A DNA stretch of 43,908 bases from Staphylococcus edaphicus (GCF_002614725.1 NZ_MRZN01000021.1:1-43908); one strand, 5' to 3'. Counted from the stretch's first letter, positions 26,476 through 36,020 are shown. Made by a program: numbers and translations. The notes: generated by a model not told the origin, from the sequence alone.

Positions 26476-28020
26476 TTAAAACATTTCTGACACGACTTTT
26501 TGTTCTAAGAAGTTTAATAAATAATCTGGGCTACCTGTCTTAGCGTCTGTACCTGACATTTTGAAACCACCAAATGGGTGATAACCAACAACTGCAGATG
26601 TACAACCACGATTAAGATATAAGTTACCAACATCATATGATTCAACCGCTTCTATCCAGTTTTCACGATTATTTGTAATCACTGCACCAGTTAAACCATA
26701 ATCTGTATCATTCGCAATATCTAATAATTCTTCGAAGTCTTTACCTTTAACAAATCCTACAACCGGACCAAAAATTTCTTCTTGCATAATTTGATCACTC
26801 GATTTAAGATCTGCAATGATAGTAGGCTCTACAAAGTAACCAGTAGCATCATCTGTACCGCCACCTTGTTTTAGCTTACCTTCTTTACTGCCAATTTCGA
26901 TATAGTTTTTAATTTTATCGAATTGTTTTTGATTAATAACTGGTCCCATATACGTATTATTTTCTGTATTGCCTACAGTTAAGTTTTTAGTTAATGCGAC
27001 TGCTTTTTCTAACACTTCATCGTAAACATCTTTGTGTACGATAGCACGTGAACATGCAGAACATTTTTGACCAGAGAAACCAAATGCAGAAGATACAATC
27101 GATTCTGCTGCTAAATCTGTGTCAATATCTTTATCAACAACAATCGCATCTTTACCGCCCATTTCGGCGATAACACGTTTCAAGAATTGTTGTCCTTCTT
27201 GAACTTTAGCAGCTCTTTCAAATATTCTTGTACCCGTAGCACGTGAACCTGTAAATGTAACAAAGTGTGTGTGCACACTATCGACAAGGTAATCACCTAT
27301 TTCTTTAGGATCACCTGGTACAAAATTCACAACGCCTTTTGGTAGTCCAGCTTCTTCTAAGATTTCCATTAATTTATATGCTGTTAATGGCGTATCTTCT
27401 GCTGGTTTTAAAAGTACAGTATTCCCTGCAACTACAGGCGCTAATGTTGTACCTGCCATGATTGCAAATGGGAAATTCCATGGTGGGATTGTTACACCTG
27501 TACCAATAGGTTTGTAGAAATATTGATTGTGTTCCCCTTCTCTATCTAATACAGGTTTACCATCTGCAAGTTCCATCATCGATCTTGCATAGTATTCAAT
27601 GAAGTCAATACCTTCTGCAGCATCGCCGACCGCTTCATCCCATGGTTTGCCTGCTTCATAAACCATTACAGCGGAAATTTCCTCTTTTCGACGTCTAATA
27701 ATAGCTGCAACTCTAATTAAAAATTCAGCACGGTCTTTGTGTGACCATCTCTTCCAAGATTTATAAGCTTCATTTGCAGCATCAAATGCGTCATCCACAT
27801 CTTTTTGAGTTGCTTTTGAAACTTCTGCAATCACTTCAGTTGTATTTGCAGGATTGATAGACTGATACGTATCTTTTGTGAATTTCTCTTCTCCATTAAT
27901 AACTAAAGGAATTTTTTGATTTAATTCACCTTTAACTTTTTTTAACGCCTCTTTAAATGATTCAACATTTTTGCTGTCTGTAAAATCTATGCCTGGTTCA
28001 TTATGATAATTGACTACCAT
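26476..28020 (-). CDS. rocA: 1-pyrroline-5-carboxylate dehydrogenase
   Basis: This 514-residue aldehyde dehydrogenase oxidises glutamate-5-semialdehyde/P5C to glutamate with NAD+, completing proline and arginine catabolism. The catalytic residues are present: Asn182 (PWNFPF), Glu286 (AEMGGKDA) and Cys320 (SGQKCSAC). It matches the S. aureus RocA I recall almost throughout. The start is ATG 28020 after GGGGGTAG. The upstream region has a good promoter whose -35 overlaps a perfect cre site, so CcpA repression by glucose is expected and fits what is known of proline catabolism in staphylococci. Monocistronic, with the terminator at 26420-26455. Confidence 0.96.
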   Translation of the reverse strand: MVVNYHNEPGIDFTDSKNVESFKEALKKVKGELNQKIPLVINGEEKFTKDTYQSINPANTTEVIAEVSKATQKDVDDAFDAANEAYKSWKRWSHKDRAEFLIRVAAIIRRRKEEISAVMVYEAGKPWDEAVGDAAEGIDFIEYYARSMMELADGKPVLDREGEHNQYFYKPIGTGVTIPPWNFPFAIMAGTTLAPVVAGNTVLLKPAEDTPLTAYKLMEILEEAGLPKGVVNFVPGDPKEIGDYLVDSVHTHFVTFTGSRATGTRIFERAAKVQEGQQFLKRVIAEMGGKDAIVVDKDIDTDLAAESIVSSAFGFSGQKCSACSRAIVHKDVYDEVLEKAVALTKNLTVGNTENNTYMGPVINQKQFDKIKNYIEIGSKEGKLKQGGGTDDATGYFVEPTIIADLKSSDQIMQEEIFGPVVGFVKGKDFEELLDIANDTDYGLTGAVITNNRENWIEAVESYDVGNLYLNRGCTSAVVGYHPFGGFKMSGTDAKTGSPDYLLNFLEQKVVSEMF

Positions 28021-28363
28021 TTTTCTACCCCCATGTAAGTTTGTAAATAGAAAACTAAATGGAATGTTTCCATTCTTATTGTCATTGTATATGTATTACA
28101 CAACAAATGCAATCGCTTACATAAACTTTTTTGGAAAATGAGTCGCTTTGAAGCTACCCATCAACAATCGCCTTGATTTCATATTATATTCATATTTTTT
28201 TATTGTGCAATGTATATACATTGCGTTTTTAGTTTTAATAATATATCATTTAAAATTCGAGTTAGGTTATATCCATTATGTTATTATTATAAATTATAAA
28301 ACAATAACTTTTGTAATTTAATTAGATTTAAAAATACAAAAACAAGCGTGAGGTATGCTTTAT
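28021..28363. other. 343-base divergent intergenic region (rocA / acyltransferase)
   Basis: The left third holds the rocA leader, promoter and cre site (28084-28121). The rest is AT-rich and must hold the acyltransferase promoter; no single good pair of hexamers stands out. No small gene is visible. Confidence 0.5.
28084..28121 (-). promoter_or_regulatory. rocA promoter with overlapping cre site
   Basis: On the minus strand TTGCAT (28107-28112) and TACAAT (28084-28089) are exactly 17 bases apart. The + strand element ATGCAATCGCTTACA (28107-28121) fits the relaxed cre consensus WTGNAANCGNWNNCW at every position and overlaps the -35 fully. The leader to the start codon is about 55-60 bases. 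Confidence 0.7.
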
Positions 28364-29434
28364 ATGAAAACATATACATCGGTTATATTCTGGATGCGAA
28401 CGATAGCTTGTTTAAGTATTGTACTTATTCATTCTATTACAACTACTTTTAGTAAAATGGATTTTGTAGGGCATGGCACAGCAATTAGAGTACTTCAATT
28501 ATTGCTTATGTTCAGCACGCCTTTATTTGTATTCATTTCAGAATTTTTGTTAGCCAAAAATTATCATGTTAAAACAAAGCCAGGTTTTTTTAAAAATAAA
28601 TTAATTTATTTAGGTATTCCATATATAATTATTAATATTGGTATTTCCATATTTTACTTTGAATCAAAAACATTTGATCAATTTATGACACATCTAGGTG
28701 ATACTATGTTCCATGGTGGCGCAGTTACATATTTCATTGTGATTATTTTTCAATTCTATATATTGCATATACTTTTTGCTAAATACCTTATTAAATGGAA
28801 ACCTATCCCTGTTATTATTGGCGCTGTTATATTTGCTACAATTTATTGGGCATTTCGTCAATATGTTCCACAATCGGATCATCCTATTTTAGGTCTTTTT
28901 TGGGAACGGGAAGGGTGGATGCTCTTTTTAGGTTGGATTAGTTACTTCTTACTTGGATTTTATACAGGCATTTATTATGAAACGTTTATGAATAATATTA
29001 AAAAATATACATGGCCAATTATTATAGGAACAATGATTGCAACTGCTTTATTAATTGGAAATTATTTATTGGGTATAAGTACTTGGGTAGAATCAAAACG
29101 CTTTGATATACCTTTTTATGTAACAATGGTAATTTTAGTCTTTTTCTTATTTTCATCATATATTAAATATGTTCCTAAATTCGTACTATTTATAAGTAAC
29201 TATTCTTTTTGCATCTATCTAACACATTATTTCTTTGTCCATGACTTAGGTTTGTTAAGAGCAGATAGTTCACTTAGAAATATTGCATTTAATTTCATTA
29301 TTACAGTTACTGTGTCCATTTGTTTAGCCTATATGGTTAATTTATTTAAATATGGTAAATTTATCGTTGGCGGTATAGGACATATAAAATATGACAAAGT
29401 ATATGAAAGTTATAGACACGGCAAAATGGATTAA
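28364..29434 (+). CDS. Membrane acyltransferase (acyltransferase-3 family, IcaC-like fold)
   Basis: This 356-residue integral membrane protein has about ten helices and the acyltransferase-3 (OafA/IcaC) pattern: an N-terminal IACLSIVLIHSI with the conserved His in helix 1, and a late SNYSFCIYLTHYFFVHD helix. Members acetylate or succinylate surface polysaccharides, lipids or teichoic-acid-type polymers. Similarity to IcaC is only distant and no ica genes are adjacent. The start is ATG 28364, nine bases after GAGGT; ATG 28355 abuts that ribosome-binding site. S. aureus has a similar gene next to rocA. Its terminator is at 29442-29474. Confidence 0.85.
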   Translation: MKTYTSVIFWMRTIACLSIVLIHSITTTFSKMDFVGHGTAIRVLQLLLMFSTPLFVFISEFLLAKNYHVKTKPGFFKNKLIYLGIPYIIINIGISIFYFESKTFDQFMTHLGDTMFHGGAVTYFIVIIFQFYILHILFAKYLIKWKPIPVIIGAVIFATIYWAFRQYVPQSDHPILGLFWEREGWMLFLGWISYFLLGFYTGIYYETFMNNIKKYTWPIIIGTMIATALLIGNYLLGISTWVESKRFDIPFYVTMVILVFFLFSSYIKYVPKFVLFISNYSFCIYLTHYFFVHDLGLLRADSSLRNIAFNFIITVTVSICLAYMVNLFKYGKFIVGGIGHIKYDKVYESYRHGKMD

Positions 29435-29441
29435 CTATTAT

Positions 29442-29474
29442 AAAACCAGCTATCATGGTGATAGCTGGTTTTTA
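29442..29474. terminator. Terminator after the acyltransferase gene
   Basis: A perfect 14-bp stem (29442-29455 with 29459-29472) has a 3-base loop and a T-run on the + strand. It probably also serves the convergent DUF4064 gene. Confidence 0.85.
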
Positions 29475-29478
29475 TGTT

Positions 29479-30063
29479 TTATTTTTTATTTCGTTCTTGT
29501 CTGCTTAACTGTGGAGATGCCTTATCTAGCGAGTCTTCTTCATCTTCATTTCTCTTGTTACGTACTGTTTCGTTATATTGGGCATTACCATGTATCTTAT
29601 TACGCATTCGCTGACTATGTTCATTATTTTCTTTTGGATACATTGCTTTATTATTTGTAAGATGGTTTTTCCTTGCTAATAACAAAATACCCGCAACTAG
29701 CCAAAGTATAGCCGTGATCCAATTTAGTACTAGTATGGTAATGATACCGAGTATGATCATTACCATACCAACTAATTTCGGAAGTTTATTTACTAACAAT
29801 GCTGAAATCATGGCGATGACTGTAGCAATAATAGCGACGATTAATGCTGCGATAAATAGATTACTTGCTAAATCTATTAAATGCGCAGGATCTGTTTGTG
29901 TTGCATTTTGATTATATGCATCACTACTATTTAATAATGCAGTCAACTCGTTTTTGACACTCACATCATTAAAAAATGGCGCGATAATAGCCATTAAAAA
30001 AATTAAAACAAATTGTATCATAATGCCAATCCAAATCAGTATCTTTTCAGCAGTCCGTTTCAT
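29479..30063 (-). CDS. DUF4064-type membrane protein
   Basis: This 194-residue protein has four hydrophobic segments (about 8-30, 63-88, 92-113 and 113-132). Its short extracytoplasmic loop is followed by a charged C-terminal tail rich in Asn, Arg and Glu (140-194), which is disordered-looking. This is the layout of DUF4064-family proteins found in S. aureus at the same place beside rocA and copA. No enzymatic motif is present and the function is unknown. The start is ATG 30063 behind AGGAGGAG. Its stop lies only a few bases from the convergent terminator at 29442-29474. Confidence 0.8.
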   Translation of the reverse strand: MKRTAEKILIWIGIMIQFVLIFLMAIIAPFFNDVSVKNELTALLNSSDAYNQNATQTDPAHLIDLASNLFIAALIVAIIATVIAMISALLVNKLPKLVGMVMIILGIITILVLNWITAILWLVAGILLLARKNHLTNNKAMYPKENNEHSQRMRNKIHGNAQYNETVRNKRNEDEEDSLDKASPQLSRQERNKK

Positions 30064-30240
30064 ATGTCTCCTCCTATCGTCATCTGTATTAATTTATACC
30101 CTGCCTTATAACAACCTATGCACTTCTATTGAAGCTCTAATTTGTAGTAAGCTATACCTTGTTTTCCTTACACTTTTCTACCCTACTTTAATTACATTTT
30201 TTGTTAGAATAGTAATTATACATTAATAAGGGGTGATTTT

Positions 30241-31026
30241 TTGAACTTACAAGCAGCACAACCGAATATTTTAAGAAAAATGATTAAACAAGGCAAACTA
30301 ACTGGTCATACGAGCGGAATGGCAAAAGGCTATGTACAAGCTAATGTAGTCATCCTACCTTCCAAATACGCATATGACTTTTTATTATTTTGTTTTAGAA
30401 ATCCTAAGACATGTCCCTTGCTAGACGTTGCCGAAAAAGGAAGTAAATCTTTTATAAATTATGCCGCTAATGCCGATATCAGTACTGAAGTTGCATCTTA
30501 TCGCGTATATCATCATGGTAAATTCACCGAAACTCGAGCGCACATAGATGATTTATTTACTGAAGACATGGTTAGTTTCTTAATAGGCTGTAGCTTTACA
30601 TTCGAACATGCTTTACTAGATGCCGGTATTCCTATACGACATATTGAAGAAAATCATAATGTACCTATGTATATAACCAATAAACCTGTGAACCCAAGTG
30701 GTCAATTCAAAGGCAATATGACCGTCAGTATGAGACCAATGACTATGGAACAAGCAATTAAGGCCACAGAGATTACCACGCACTTTAAAAATGTCCATGG
30801 AACACCTATACATATTGGTAATCCTGCTGAAATAGGTATCAAACAACTTTCTAAACCAGATTTTGGTGAGCCTGTATTGATAAAAGAAAACGAAGTTCCC
30901 GTATTCTGGGGATGCGGTGTAACACCTCAATCTGTAGCATTAGATGCCAAACCAGAGATAATGATGACGCATGCACCCGGACAAATGTTTATTACAGATG
31001 TCCCTGATAATCAATTGAGTAACTAA
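30241..31026 (+). CDS. DUF1445 / D-glutamate cyclase-like (YcsI-type) protein
   Basis: This 261-residue cytosolic protein of the UPF0317/DUF1445 family, annotated as putative hydro-lyase, is related to the catalytic part of mammalian D-glutamate cyclase. Conserved blocks are TSGMAKGYVQANVVILP, FLIGCSFTFEHALL, GNMTVSMRPM and VPVFWGCGVTPQ, with the end of the family, THAPGQMFITD. The usual length is about 260-270. Bacterial members often sit beside 5-oxoproline or LamB/YcsF genes, which are absent here. The start is TTG 30241, four bases after AAGGGGTGA. It is the first gene of the block that separates the S. aureus-like rocA region from copA. Confidence 0.85.
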   Translation: MNLQAAQPNILRKMIKQGKLTGHTSGMAKGYVQANVVILPSKYAYDFLLFCFRNPKTCPLLDVAEKGSKSFINYAANADISTEVASYRVYHHGKFTETRAHIDDLFTEDMVSFLIGCSFTFEHALLDAGIPIRHIEENHNVPMYITNKPVNPSGQFKGNMTVSMRPMTMEQAIKATEITTHFKNVHGTPIHIGNPAEIGIKQLSKPDFGEPVLIKENEVPVFWGCGVTPQSVALDAKPEIMMTHAPGQMFITDVPDNQLSN

Positions 31027-31030
31027 ATAA

Positions 31031-31073
31031 AACGCTTCGATGTCATAATTTATATAACATCGAAGTGATTTTT
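31031..31073. terminator. Bidirectional terminator between the DUF1445 and EIIC-like genes
   Basis: CTTCGATGT (31035-31043) pairs with ACATCGAAG (31057-31065), with GATTTTTAT after it on the + strand and GTTTTATTT on the minus strand. The genes converge. Confidence 0.75.
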
Positions 31074-32088
31074 ATCTTGTTTCTATATCTTCCTTTGAAA
31101 CAATTGGATAATTTTTAAATATTACTGAACATACATAACCGACAATTAATCCTATAACAGCAATAATCGCGCCATAAATAAATATTTTAATCGGATTATT
31201 GAAACCGAACATTACTAAAAACCCTGCTAACGGTGTTGCAGTACCTGTAGCATCATTAATCATACCCGATGACGCAATCACAGCACCGGCTAATGCACCA
31301 CCAATAAAATTAGCTGTGTATATGGGAACTGGGTTTGCTGATACTACATCTGCTTGCGATAAAGGTTCGATGCATACAGCAATTCTAGATTTACGGTCTC
31401 CTAGTTTTAATTTATTGAACATTGTGCCATTAATAAATGATGACGCAAAAGATACCATAGCCGCTATTGCCATTGGCATACCAGTTAAGCCAAGTAAGGC
31501 TGTTAAAGCCATCGAACTTAACGGTGCCGTACCTACAACGGTTATAACCCCTCCTAGTATAACACCCATTATAATTGGGCTAACCTCGGTAGAGCTTTGA
31601 ATAATATCTCCAATCTTTAATAATGAATTATTCACTAATGGTGTAACTCCGGTTGCTACTAATCTTGCTAATGGTGCAATGATTAAAATACCTACTATGA
31701 GGTCAACACCATCAGGCACTTTACGTTCAGCATATTTCATTAAATAACCAATAGCATAGCCAGCAACAAACCCAGGTATTAAATCTAGTCCGCCACACGC
31801 TGCAGCAATAACTAATGCGTATACTGGGGAAACACCTATCGCAAGTGATACTAAACCAGCTGCTGCAACACCGCCTAAGCCACCTGCTGCATTACCTAGA
31901 TCTCCTAAAAATGAAATACCTAGTAAATCTCCACCAACATATTTGTGGAATGCTTCCACTAAAAAAGTCGCAATAGCTGCGTTTGCTAAAGCGCCCATGG
32001 CTCTCATACCCATAGGCGCTCGATATGTAAAGAGTGTAAAGAGTGCTAACACTACAATTAAAAATAACGTACCAATCAAAATATCCAT
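31072..32088 (-). CDS. PTS EIIC-like permease (EIIC_2 family), orphan
   Basis: This 338-residue protein is almost entirely membrane-embedded and glycine/alanine-rich, with around ten helices. It resembles the EIIC_2 type (PF13303-like) found in S. aureus as a "PTS transporter subunit IIC". Conserved-looking loops include GDLGNAAGGLGG, VPDGVDLIVG and SFINGTMFNKLKLGD. No EIIA or EIIB domain or gene is adjacent, so phosphotransfer coupling is unproven and it may work differently. The start is ATG 32088 behind GAGGAAA. The substrate is unknown. Its C-terminus lies close to the convergent terminator, and the 5' region carries a long hairpin (32238-32284). Confidence 0.78.
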   Translation of the reverse strand: MDILIGTLFLIVVLALFTLFTYRAPMGMRAMGALANAAIATFLVEAFHKYVGGDLLGISFLGDLGNAAGGLGGVAAAGLVSLAIGVSPVYALVIAAACGGLDLIPGFVAGYAIGYLMKYAERKVPDGVDLIVGILIIAPLARLVATGVTPLVNNSLLKIGDIIQSSTEVSPIIMGVILGGVITVVGTAPLSSMALTALLGLTGMPMAIAAMVSFASSFINGTMFNKLKLGDRKSRIAVCIEPLSQADVVSANPVPIYTANFIGGALAGAVIASSGMINDATGTATPLAGFLVMFGFNNPIKIFIYGAIIAVIGLIVGYVCSVIFKNYPIVSKEDIETR

Positions 32089-32237
32089 TTCTTATTTCCT
32101 CTTTCCTATCCTAGAAGTAGCTAATATATGTACGGAAATAATTTTTTCAATCATTTGCTTGCTCGTTTTGTGCAAATATTTTATTAATTATTACTCCTAC
32201 TATTTCACTCATATTTATATTAACATAAATTCTTTTT

Positions 32238-32284
32238 ATATTCCGAGCAATTTTATTATTTCTTAATTAAGCTCCGCGGAATAT
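32238..32284. repeat. Interrupted inverted repeat in the 5' region of the EIIC-like gene
   Basis: ATATTCCGAGC (32238-32248) pairs with GCTC-CG-CGGAATAT (32271-32284) around an AT-rich loop. It lies about 150 bases upstream of the EIIC-like start codon. It may be an operator or leader structure. Confidence 0.4.
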
Positions 32285-32399
32285 TTCAATAGATACGTTT
32301 AATTATTTTTAATATATTACACAATTATATATTTGTTTTTTCTTGCAAATAACTTGAGTTATTTTTTGTTTTTACTTTTTAATTTGAATCGTTGATTTT

Positions 32400-32445
32400 A
32401 AAATAAGCGTGCGAAATCAATATAACTGCTCTAGATTTCGTACGC
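32400..32445 (-). terminator. Probable terminator of the DUF819-acetyltransferase operon
   Basis: A 12-bp stem with one mismatch (32407-32418 with 32434-32445) is followed on the minus strand by TTATTTTAAAA. Confidence 0.55.
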
Positions 32446-32520
32446 TCATTCTGTGTATGAATATGAAATTTTTAACATATTAGTCTAAATACACTTCAAA
32501 TTATTACCATACTATTTAAT

Positions 32521-33084
32521 TTATTTATTGTTAATATCCTGAATCGGTTTGGCTGGTGTACCTACCGCTAGAACATTCGATGGTATATCTTTCGCTACAA
32601 CACTGCCGGCACCAATCACTGAACCTTCACCAATCGTTACGCCGGGTAATACAACTACATTAGCGCCTAACCAGACATTAGATTCAATATGAATCGGCAG
32701 TGCTTTCTCTAGGCCAATGTTACGTTCCTTGTATTCTAATGGATGCACCGCAGTATACAAGCCACAACTTGGACCGATAAATACATGATCACCAATAAAT
32801 ATTTTGCCCCCATCCATAAAATAACAATCATGATTAATAAAAATGTCTTCACCTAAAAAAATATTATAACCATAATCCGTTTGAAAAGGACTTAAAAGTT
32901 CTATAGATTTCGGTTCATAATTCAATAATTTGCCAATTATTTTAAGACGCGCTTCCTTATCACTCGGTTGAATGTGGTTTAATTCAAAGCATAAATCCTT
33001 CGCCTTCATGCGCTCAACGTCCAATGATTCATCAAAGTTAGCATCATACCATTCTCCTGCTAACATTTTCTCTTTTTCACTCAT
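32521..33084 (-). CDS. Sugar O-acetyltransferase (maltose/galactoside acetyltransferase type)
   Basis: This 187-residue left-handed beta-helix acetyltransferase has an N-terminal Mac domain ([15 protein letters not shown]) and hexapeptide repeats through the C-terminal half ([47 protein letters not shown]). The catalytic His is in TAVHPLE (about residue 114). Family enzymes acetylate sugars such as maltose or galactosides with acetyl-CoA, often as detoxification of non-metabolised sugars. The start is ATG 33084 after GGAGGTG. It is 29 bases downstream of the DUF819 gene and surely co-transcribed, an uncommon pairing. Function in vivo unknown. Confidence 0.9.
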   Translation of the reverse strand: MSEKEKMLAGEWYDANFDESLDVERMKAKDLCFELNHIQPSDKEARLKIIGKLLNYEPKSIELLSPFQTDYGYNIFLGEDIFINHDCYFMDGGKIFIGDHVFIGPSCGLYTAVHPLEYKERNIGLEKALPIHIESNVWLGANVVVLPGVTIGEGSVIGAGSVVAKDIPSNVLAVGTPAKPIQDINNK

Positions 33085-33113
33085 GTAAAAAACACCTCCA
33101 ATTTATTTTAAGT

Positions 33114-34310
33114 TCATCCTAGAAAAGTCAGCCATTGATACATTACGGTTCCAGCATAATTTCCTATAACATAACCTAATGTCCCAACGATTAATATTGG
33201 ACCAACTAAACCTGACCATCCTTTGCTTATAGCTAATGCAGCAGCAGTGGTAGGACCACCAGCAGTTGCATTGCTCGCAAGTAAAATTTCTTCTATTTTA
33301 AAATTGAAAATTTTACCTATAAACAAGCTTAGCCCAAGATTAAAGACAAGGATAATTATAACAAAGATAAACAATAAAGGAGCCGTTGTTATTATCGTAG
33401 CAAAAGAAGCAGGTGTCCCAATAACCACGAAGAAAATATAAATTAGAAAAGTGCCAATTTCTGAAGACCCTGCTAAATTTTCAAAGAAATCTCCCCATAC
33501 CGTTACTGCGATTAATGTCAATGAAGTTAACAATAAGTAAGGATCTCCAAAAAAAGAAACAATCAATGTAAGGAAAACATTATGCTTTGGTATCCAATGC
33601 TGTATCAGTTCTGCACCTTTAAAACTTATTGCCACAAGTGTTACAGCACTTGCTAAGGAACAAGCGATATCTAATAATTGAATTTTTTTAGGTTCCCAAT
33701 AGGACTGTTGAGATGCTAATGTACTATCTCTTTTATAATCACTTTTAAAACGTTTTTTAATTAATGGTAATGATGGTAGTGCAATTAACAACATAAAGTA
33801 AAGTGCCATAACACTATTATCTGCTACAACTGTTGATGAAATCATATCGCTTGGTGTTTCAAGCTTCGAACTTAATGCCGCAAAGTTGACGCCCCCTCCA
33901 ATATAACTTCCCGTCATCATAGCCCCTATTTTATTCAAATAAGGAATCCAGTGGTTCAATGCTAAAAAACTTACAGTCGTGCCAATCATCGTTCCTATCG
34001 AAGCAACTAAAAAAATCAATAATAGCCTTCTACTTTCTTTCCAAATCTTTAATATGTTAGAACTAAATAACAATAATGGAATTGATAACGGTACAACATA
34101 ATCCCACACTGTGTCATATACTGGTGAACTCGTTGGAATCACTTTAAAATTTGACAGTAACATCGCTCCCACGAGTGCTATAATCGCGCCTGAAATCGTA
34201 CTTGCCCATTGATAGCGCTGTTCCAAGAATAAACTCACCGTTGCCCAAACAATTATGATTGCCCACAATACCCACGTATCATCTTTAGCTATCAGTGCCC
34301 CAGTTATCAT
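33114..34310 (-). CDS. DUF819-family membrane protein (YjcL-like)
   Basis: This 398-residue protein has about ten membrane helices and DUF819 landmarks: an N-terminal VPLSIPLLLFSSNILKIW segment, GSYIGGGVNFAALS in the middle, and ASNATAGGPTTAAALAISKGWSGLVGP near the end. The two Gly-rich half-helices look like a transporter inverted repeat. DUF819 proteins are suspected carriers with no firmly established substrate. The start is ATG 34310 behind GAAGGGGG. It forms an operon with the acetyltransferase, suggesting a sugar- or acetyl-compound-related role (inference). It diverges from the DASS transporter gene, with 151 bases between. Confidence 0.85.
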   Translation of the reverse strand: MITGALIAKDDTWVLWAIIIVWATVSLFLEQRYQWASTISGAIIALVGAMLLSNFKVIPTSSPVYDTVWDYVVPLSIPLLLFSSNILKIWKESRRLLLIFLVASIGTMIGTTVSFLALNHWIPYLNKIGAMMTGSYIGGGVNFAALSSKLETPSDMISSTVVADNSVMALYFMLLIALPSLPLIKKRFKSDYKRDSTLASQQSYWEPKKIQLLDIACSLASAVTLVAISFKGAELIQHWIPKHNVFLTLIVSFFGDPYLLLTSLTLIAVTVWGDFFENLAGSSEIGTFLIYIFFVVIGTPASFATIITTAPLLFIFVIIILVFNLGLSLFIGKIFNFKIEEILLASNATAGGPTTAAALAISKGWSGLVGPILIVGTLGYVIGNYAGTVMYQWLTFLG

Positions 34311-34461
34311 AAAACGCCCCCTTCATAAATTATCACTCGTTTAATTCATTCTACCAGTTTCAACAATCTATTTTTATAATTTTCTGAAAAATCAATTGTT
34401 TATACAGTTGTAAATTGATATTCTTACTGATACAGGGTTACAAACAAGGGGGATTTACATT

Positions 34462-35883
34462 ATGAAACAAAAAATCGGATTAATCTTAGGACCATTGCTC
34501 TTTATTATCTTTTATTTCGTTCCTGCCATTACAGGTTTAGAAGATGCACCTAGAGCAGTATTGGCAGTGACGTTATTCGTAGCCACATGGTGGATTACAG
34601 AAGCGATTCCCATTCCTGCGACTTCTTTAATTCCACTTATTCTCTTACCTTTAACCGGTGGCACTGAAGAAGTTATCGCAGCTAGTGCATATGCAGATCC
34701 AATTGTATTTATGTACATGGGTGGGTTTATCATTGCATTAGCGATAGAAAAGTGGAATTTACATAAACGTATTGCAATGACAATCATTTCCATGATGGGA
34801 ACAAATAGCAATCGTATTATTTTAGGCACTATGATTGCCACTGCTTTTATATCTATGTGGATTTCAAATGCCGCTACAGCACTCATGATGCTACCAATCG
34901 CCTTAGCACTTATCCAAGAAATTAAAGATGCACAATTTCTCAAACCAGAATCTGCGAGTAAATTTAGCAAAGCACTGTTGCTCACTGTCGCTTACTCAGC
35001 TTCTATCGGTGGGCTTGCTACACTCATTGGTTCGGTACCAAATGCAGTATTTGCTGCCGTTGCTTCTTCAAGTCTTGATAGAAAAGTATCATTCGCTCAA
35101 TGGATGATCTTTGCTGTCCCGTTGACAGTAATTTTATTAGTCATTCTCTATTTCCTATTGACCAAATGGTTATTTAAAATTGAAGATGCTGACCAAATAT
35201 CATCCGATTTTGCTAAAAAAGCTTTGCATGATTTAGGGCCAATGTCTAAAGAAGAGAAATTAACTGGACTTGTCTTTTTATGTGTGAGTTTATTATGGAT
35301 CTTCGGTGGCCTTTTACCCGAAGCACTACATATTACAGACACTATTATCGCTATGTTTGGTGCTGTATTGTTATTCCTAATTCCTGCTAAATCGGCTAAA
35401 GGTGGCCTACTCGTATGGGATGATATGAATCAATTGCCTTGGGGAATACTGCTTCTTTTTGGTGGTGGCTTATCTTTAGCAGCTGCATTTGAAGATTCCG
35501 GACTGACAACATGGTTCGGTGGCATGTTAGGCATTGTCAAACCACTACCATTAATACTCATTGTCCTTGTACTCACAACTGCAATACTATTTTTGACAGA
35601 AGTGATGTCGAATACCGCGGTTTCAAATATGTTAATGCCAATTAGTATCGGTTTTGCCGCAGCCATAGGCCAAGATCCATTTATCATAATGGGTATTGTT
35701 GCTGTGTCTTCTACTTGTGCCTTTATGCTACCTATTTCAACACCGCCAAATGCTGCAGTATTTAGTTCCGATGAATTAGACATGAAAGATATGGTCAAGG
35801 CTGGATTTGTGCTCAATATTTTTGCAATTATTGTTATTTCACTCTTCTCTTATTTTTGGTTACCTATCGCATTCGGATTATAA
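34462..35883 (+). CDS. DASS-family anion:Na+ symporter (dicarboxylate/citrate type)
   Basis: This 473-residue divalent-anion:Na+ symporter has both conserved SNT-type signatures at the two Na+/substrate sites: ISNAATALMMLP (about 131-142) and MSNTAVSNMLMP (about 380-391). The re-entrant hairpin blocks include WWITEAIPIPATSL near the N-terminus. Relatives import succinate, fumarate, malate, citrate or sulfate with sodium. S. aureus SdcS is the nearest known type, but this protein is shorter (SdcS is about 520 residues). The start is ATG 34462 after AAGGGGG. It diverges from the DUF819 operon. The small peptide gene downstream has its own promoter-like sequence. Confidence 0.88.
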   Translation: MKQKIGLILGPLLFIIFYFVPAITGLEDAPRAVLAVTLFVATWWITEAIPIPATSLIPLILLPLTGGTEEVIAASAYADPIVFMYMGGFIIALAIEKWNLHKRIAMTIISMMGTNSNRIILGTMIATAFISMWISNAATALMMLPIALALIQEIKDAQFLKPESASKFSKALLLTVAYSASIGGLATLIGSVPNAVFAAVASSSLDRKVSFAQWMIFAVPLTVILLVILYFLLTKWLFKIEDADQISSDFAKKALHDLGPMSKEEKLTGLVFLCVSLLWIFGGLLPEALHITDTIIAMFGAVLLFLIPAKSAKGGLLVWDDMNQLPWGILLLFGGGLSLAAAFEDSGLTTWFGGMLGIVKPLPLILIVLVLTTAILFLTEVMSNTAVSNMLMPISIGFAAAIGQDPFIIMGIVAVSSTCAFMLPISTPPNAAVFSSDELDMKDMVKAGFVLNIFAIIVISLFSYFWLPIAFGL

Positions 35884-35906
35884 TTTAGACGGCGCCTTAC
35901 AAATCA

Positions 35907-35936
35907 TTGTAACGTGCTATACTGCTAAGGTATGAT
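35907..35936 (+). promoter_or_regulatory. Promoter of the 68-residue peptide gene
   Basis: TTGTAA (35907-35912) and TATGAT (35931-35936) are 18 bases apart, which would give a leader of about 75-80 bases before ATG 36021. Confidence 0.5.
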
Positions 35937-36020
35937 GGAACATCTATACTAGGGACGCATGTTAAATTGGGTAACAGAGTTTACACTAAGTATATAAACT
36001 TATAAAAGGAGTCAATAATT

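Larger units (their letters stand above)
32089..32520. other. 432-base intergenic region
   Basis: It lies between the acetyltransferase stop and the EIIC-like start, both on the minus strand. It holds the weak terminator at 32400-32445 and, nearer the EIIC-like gene, an interrupted inverted repeat (32238-32284). The rest is AT-rich with long T tracts. I see no gene. Confidence 0.5.

Noticed and set aside
29391..29660. 89-residue + strand ORF after the acyltransferase gene
   Set aside because: It crosses the terminator at 29442-29474 and is antisense to the DUF4064 gene.
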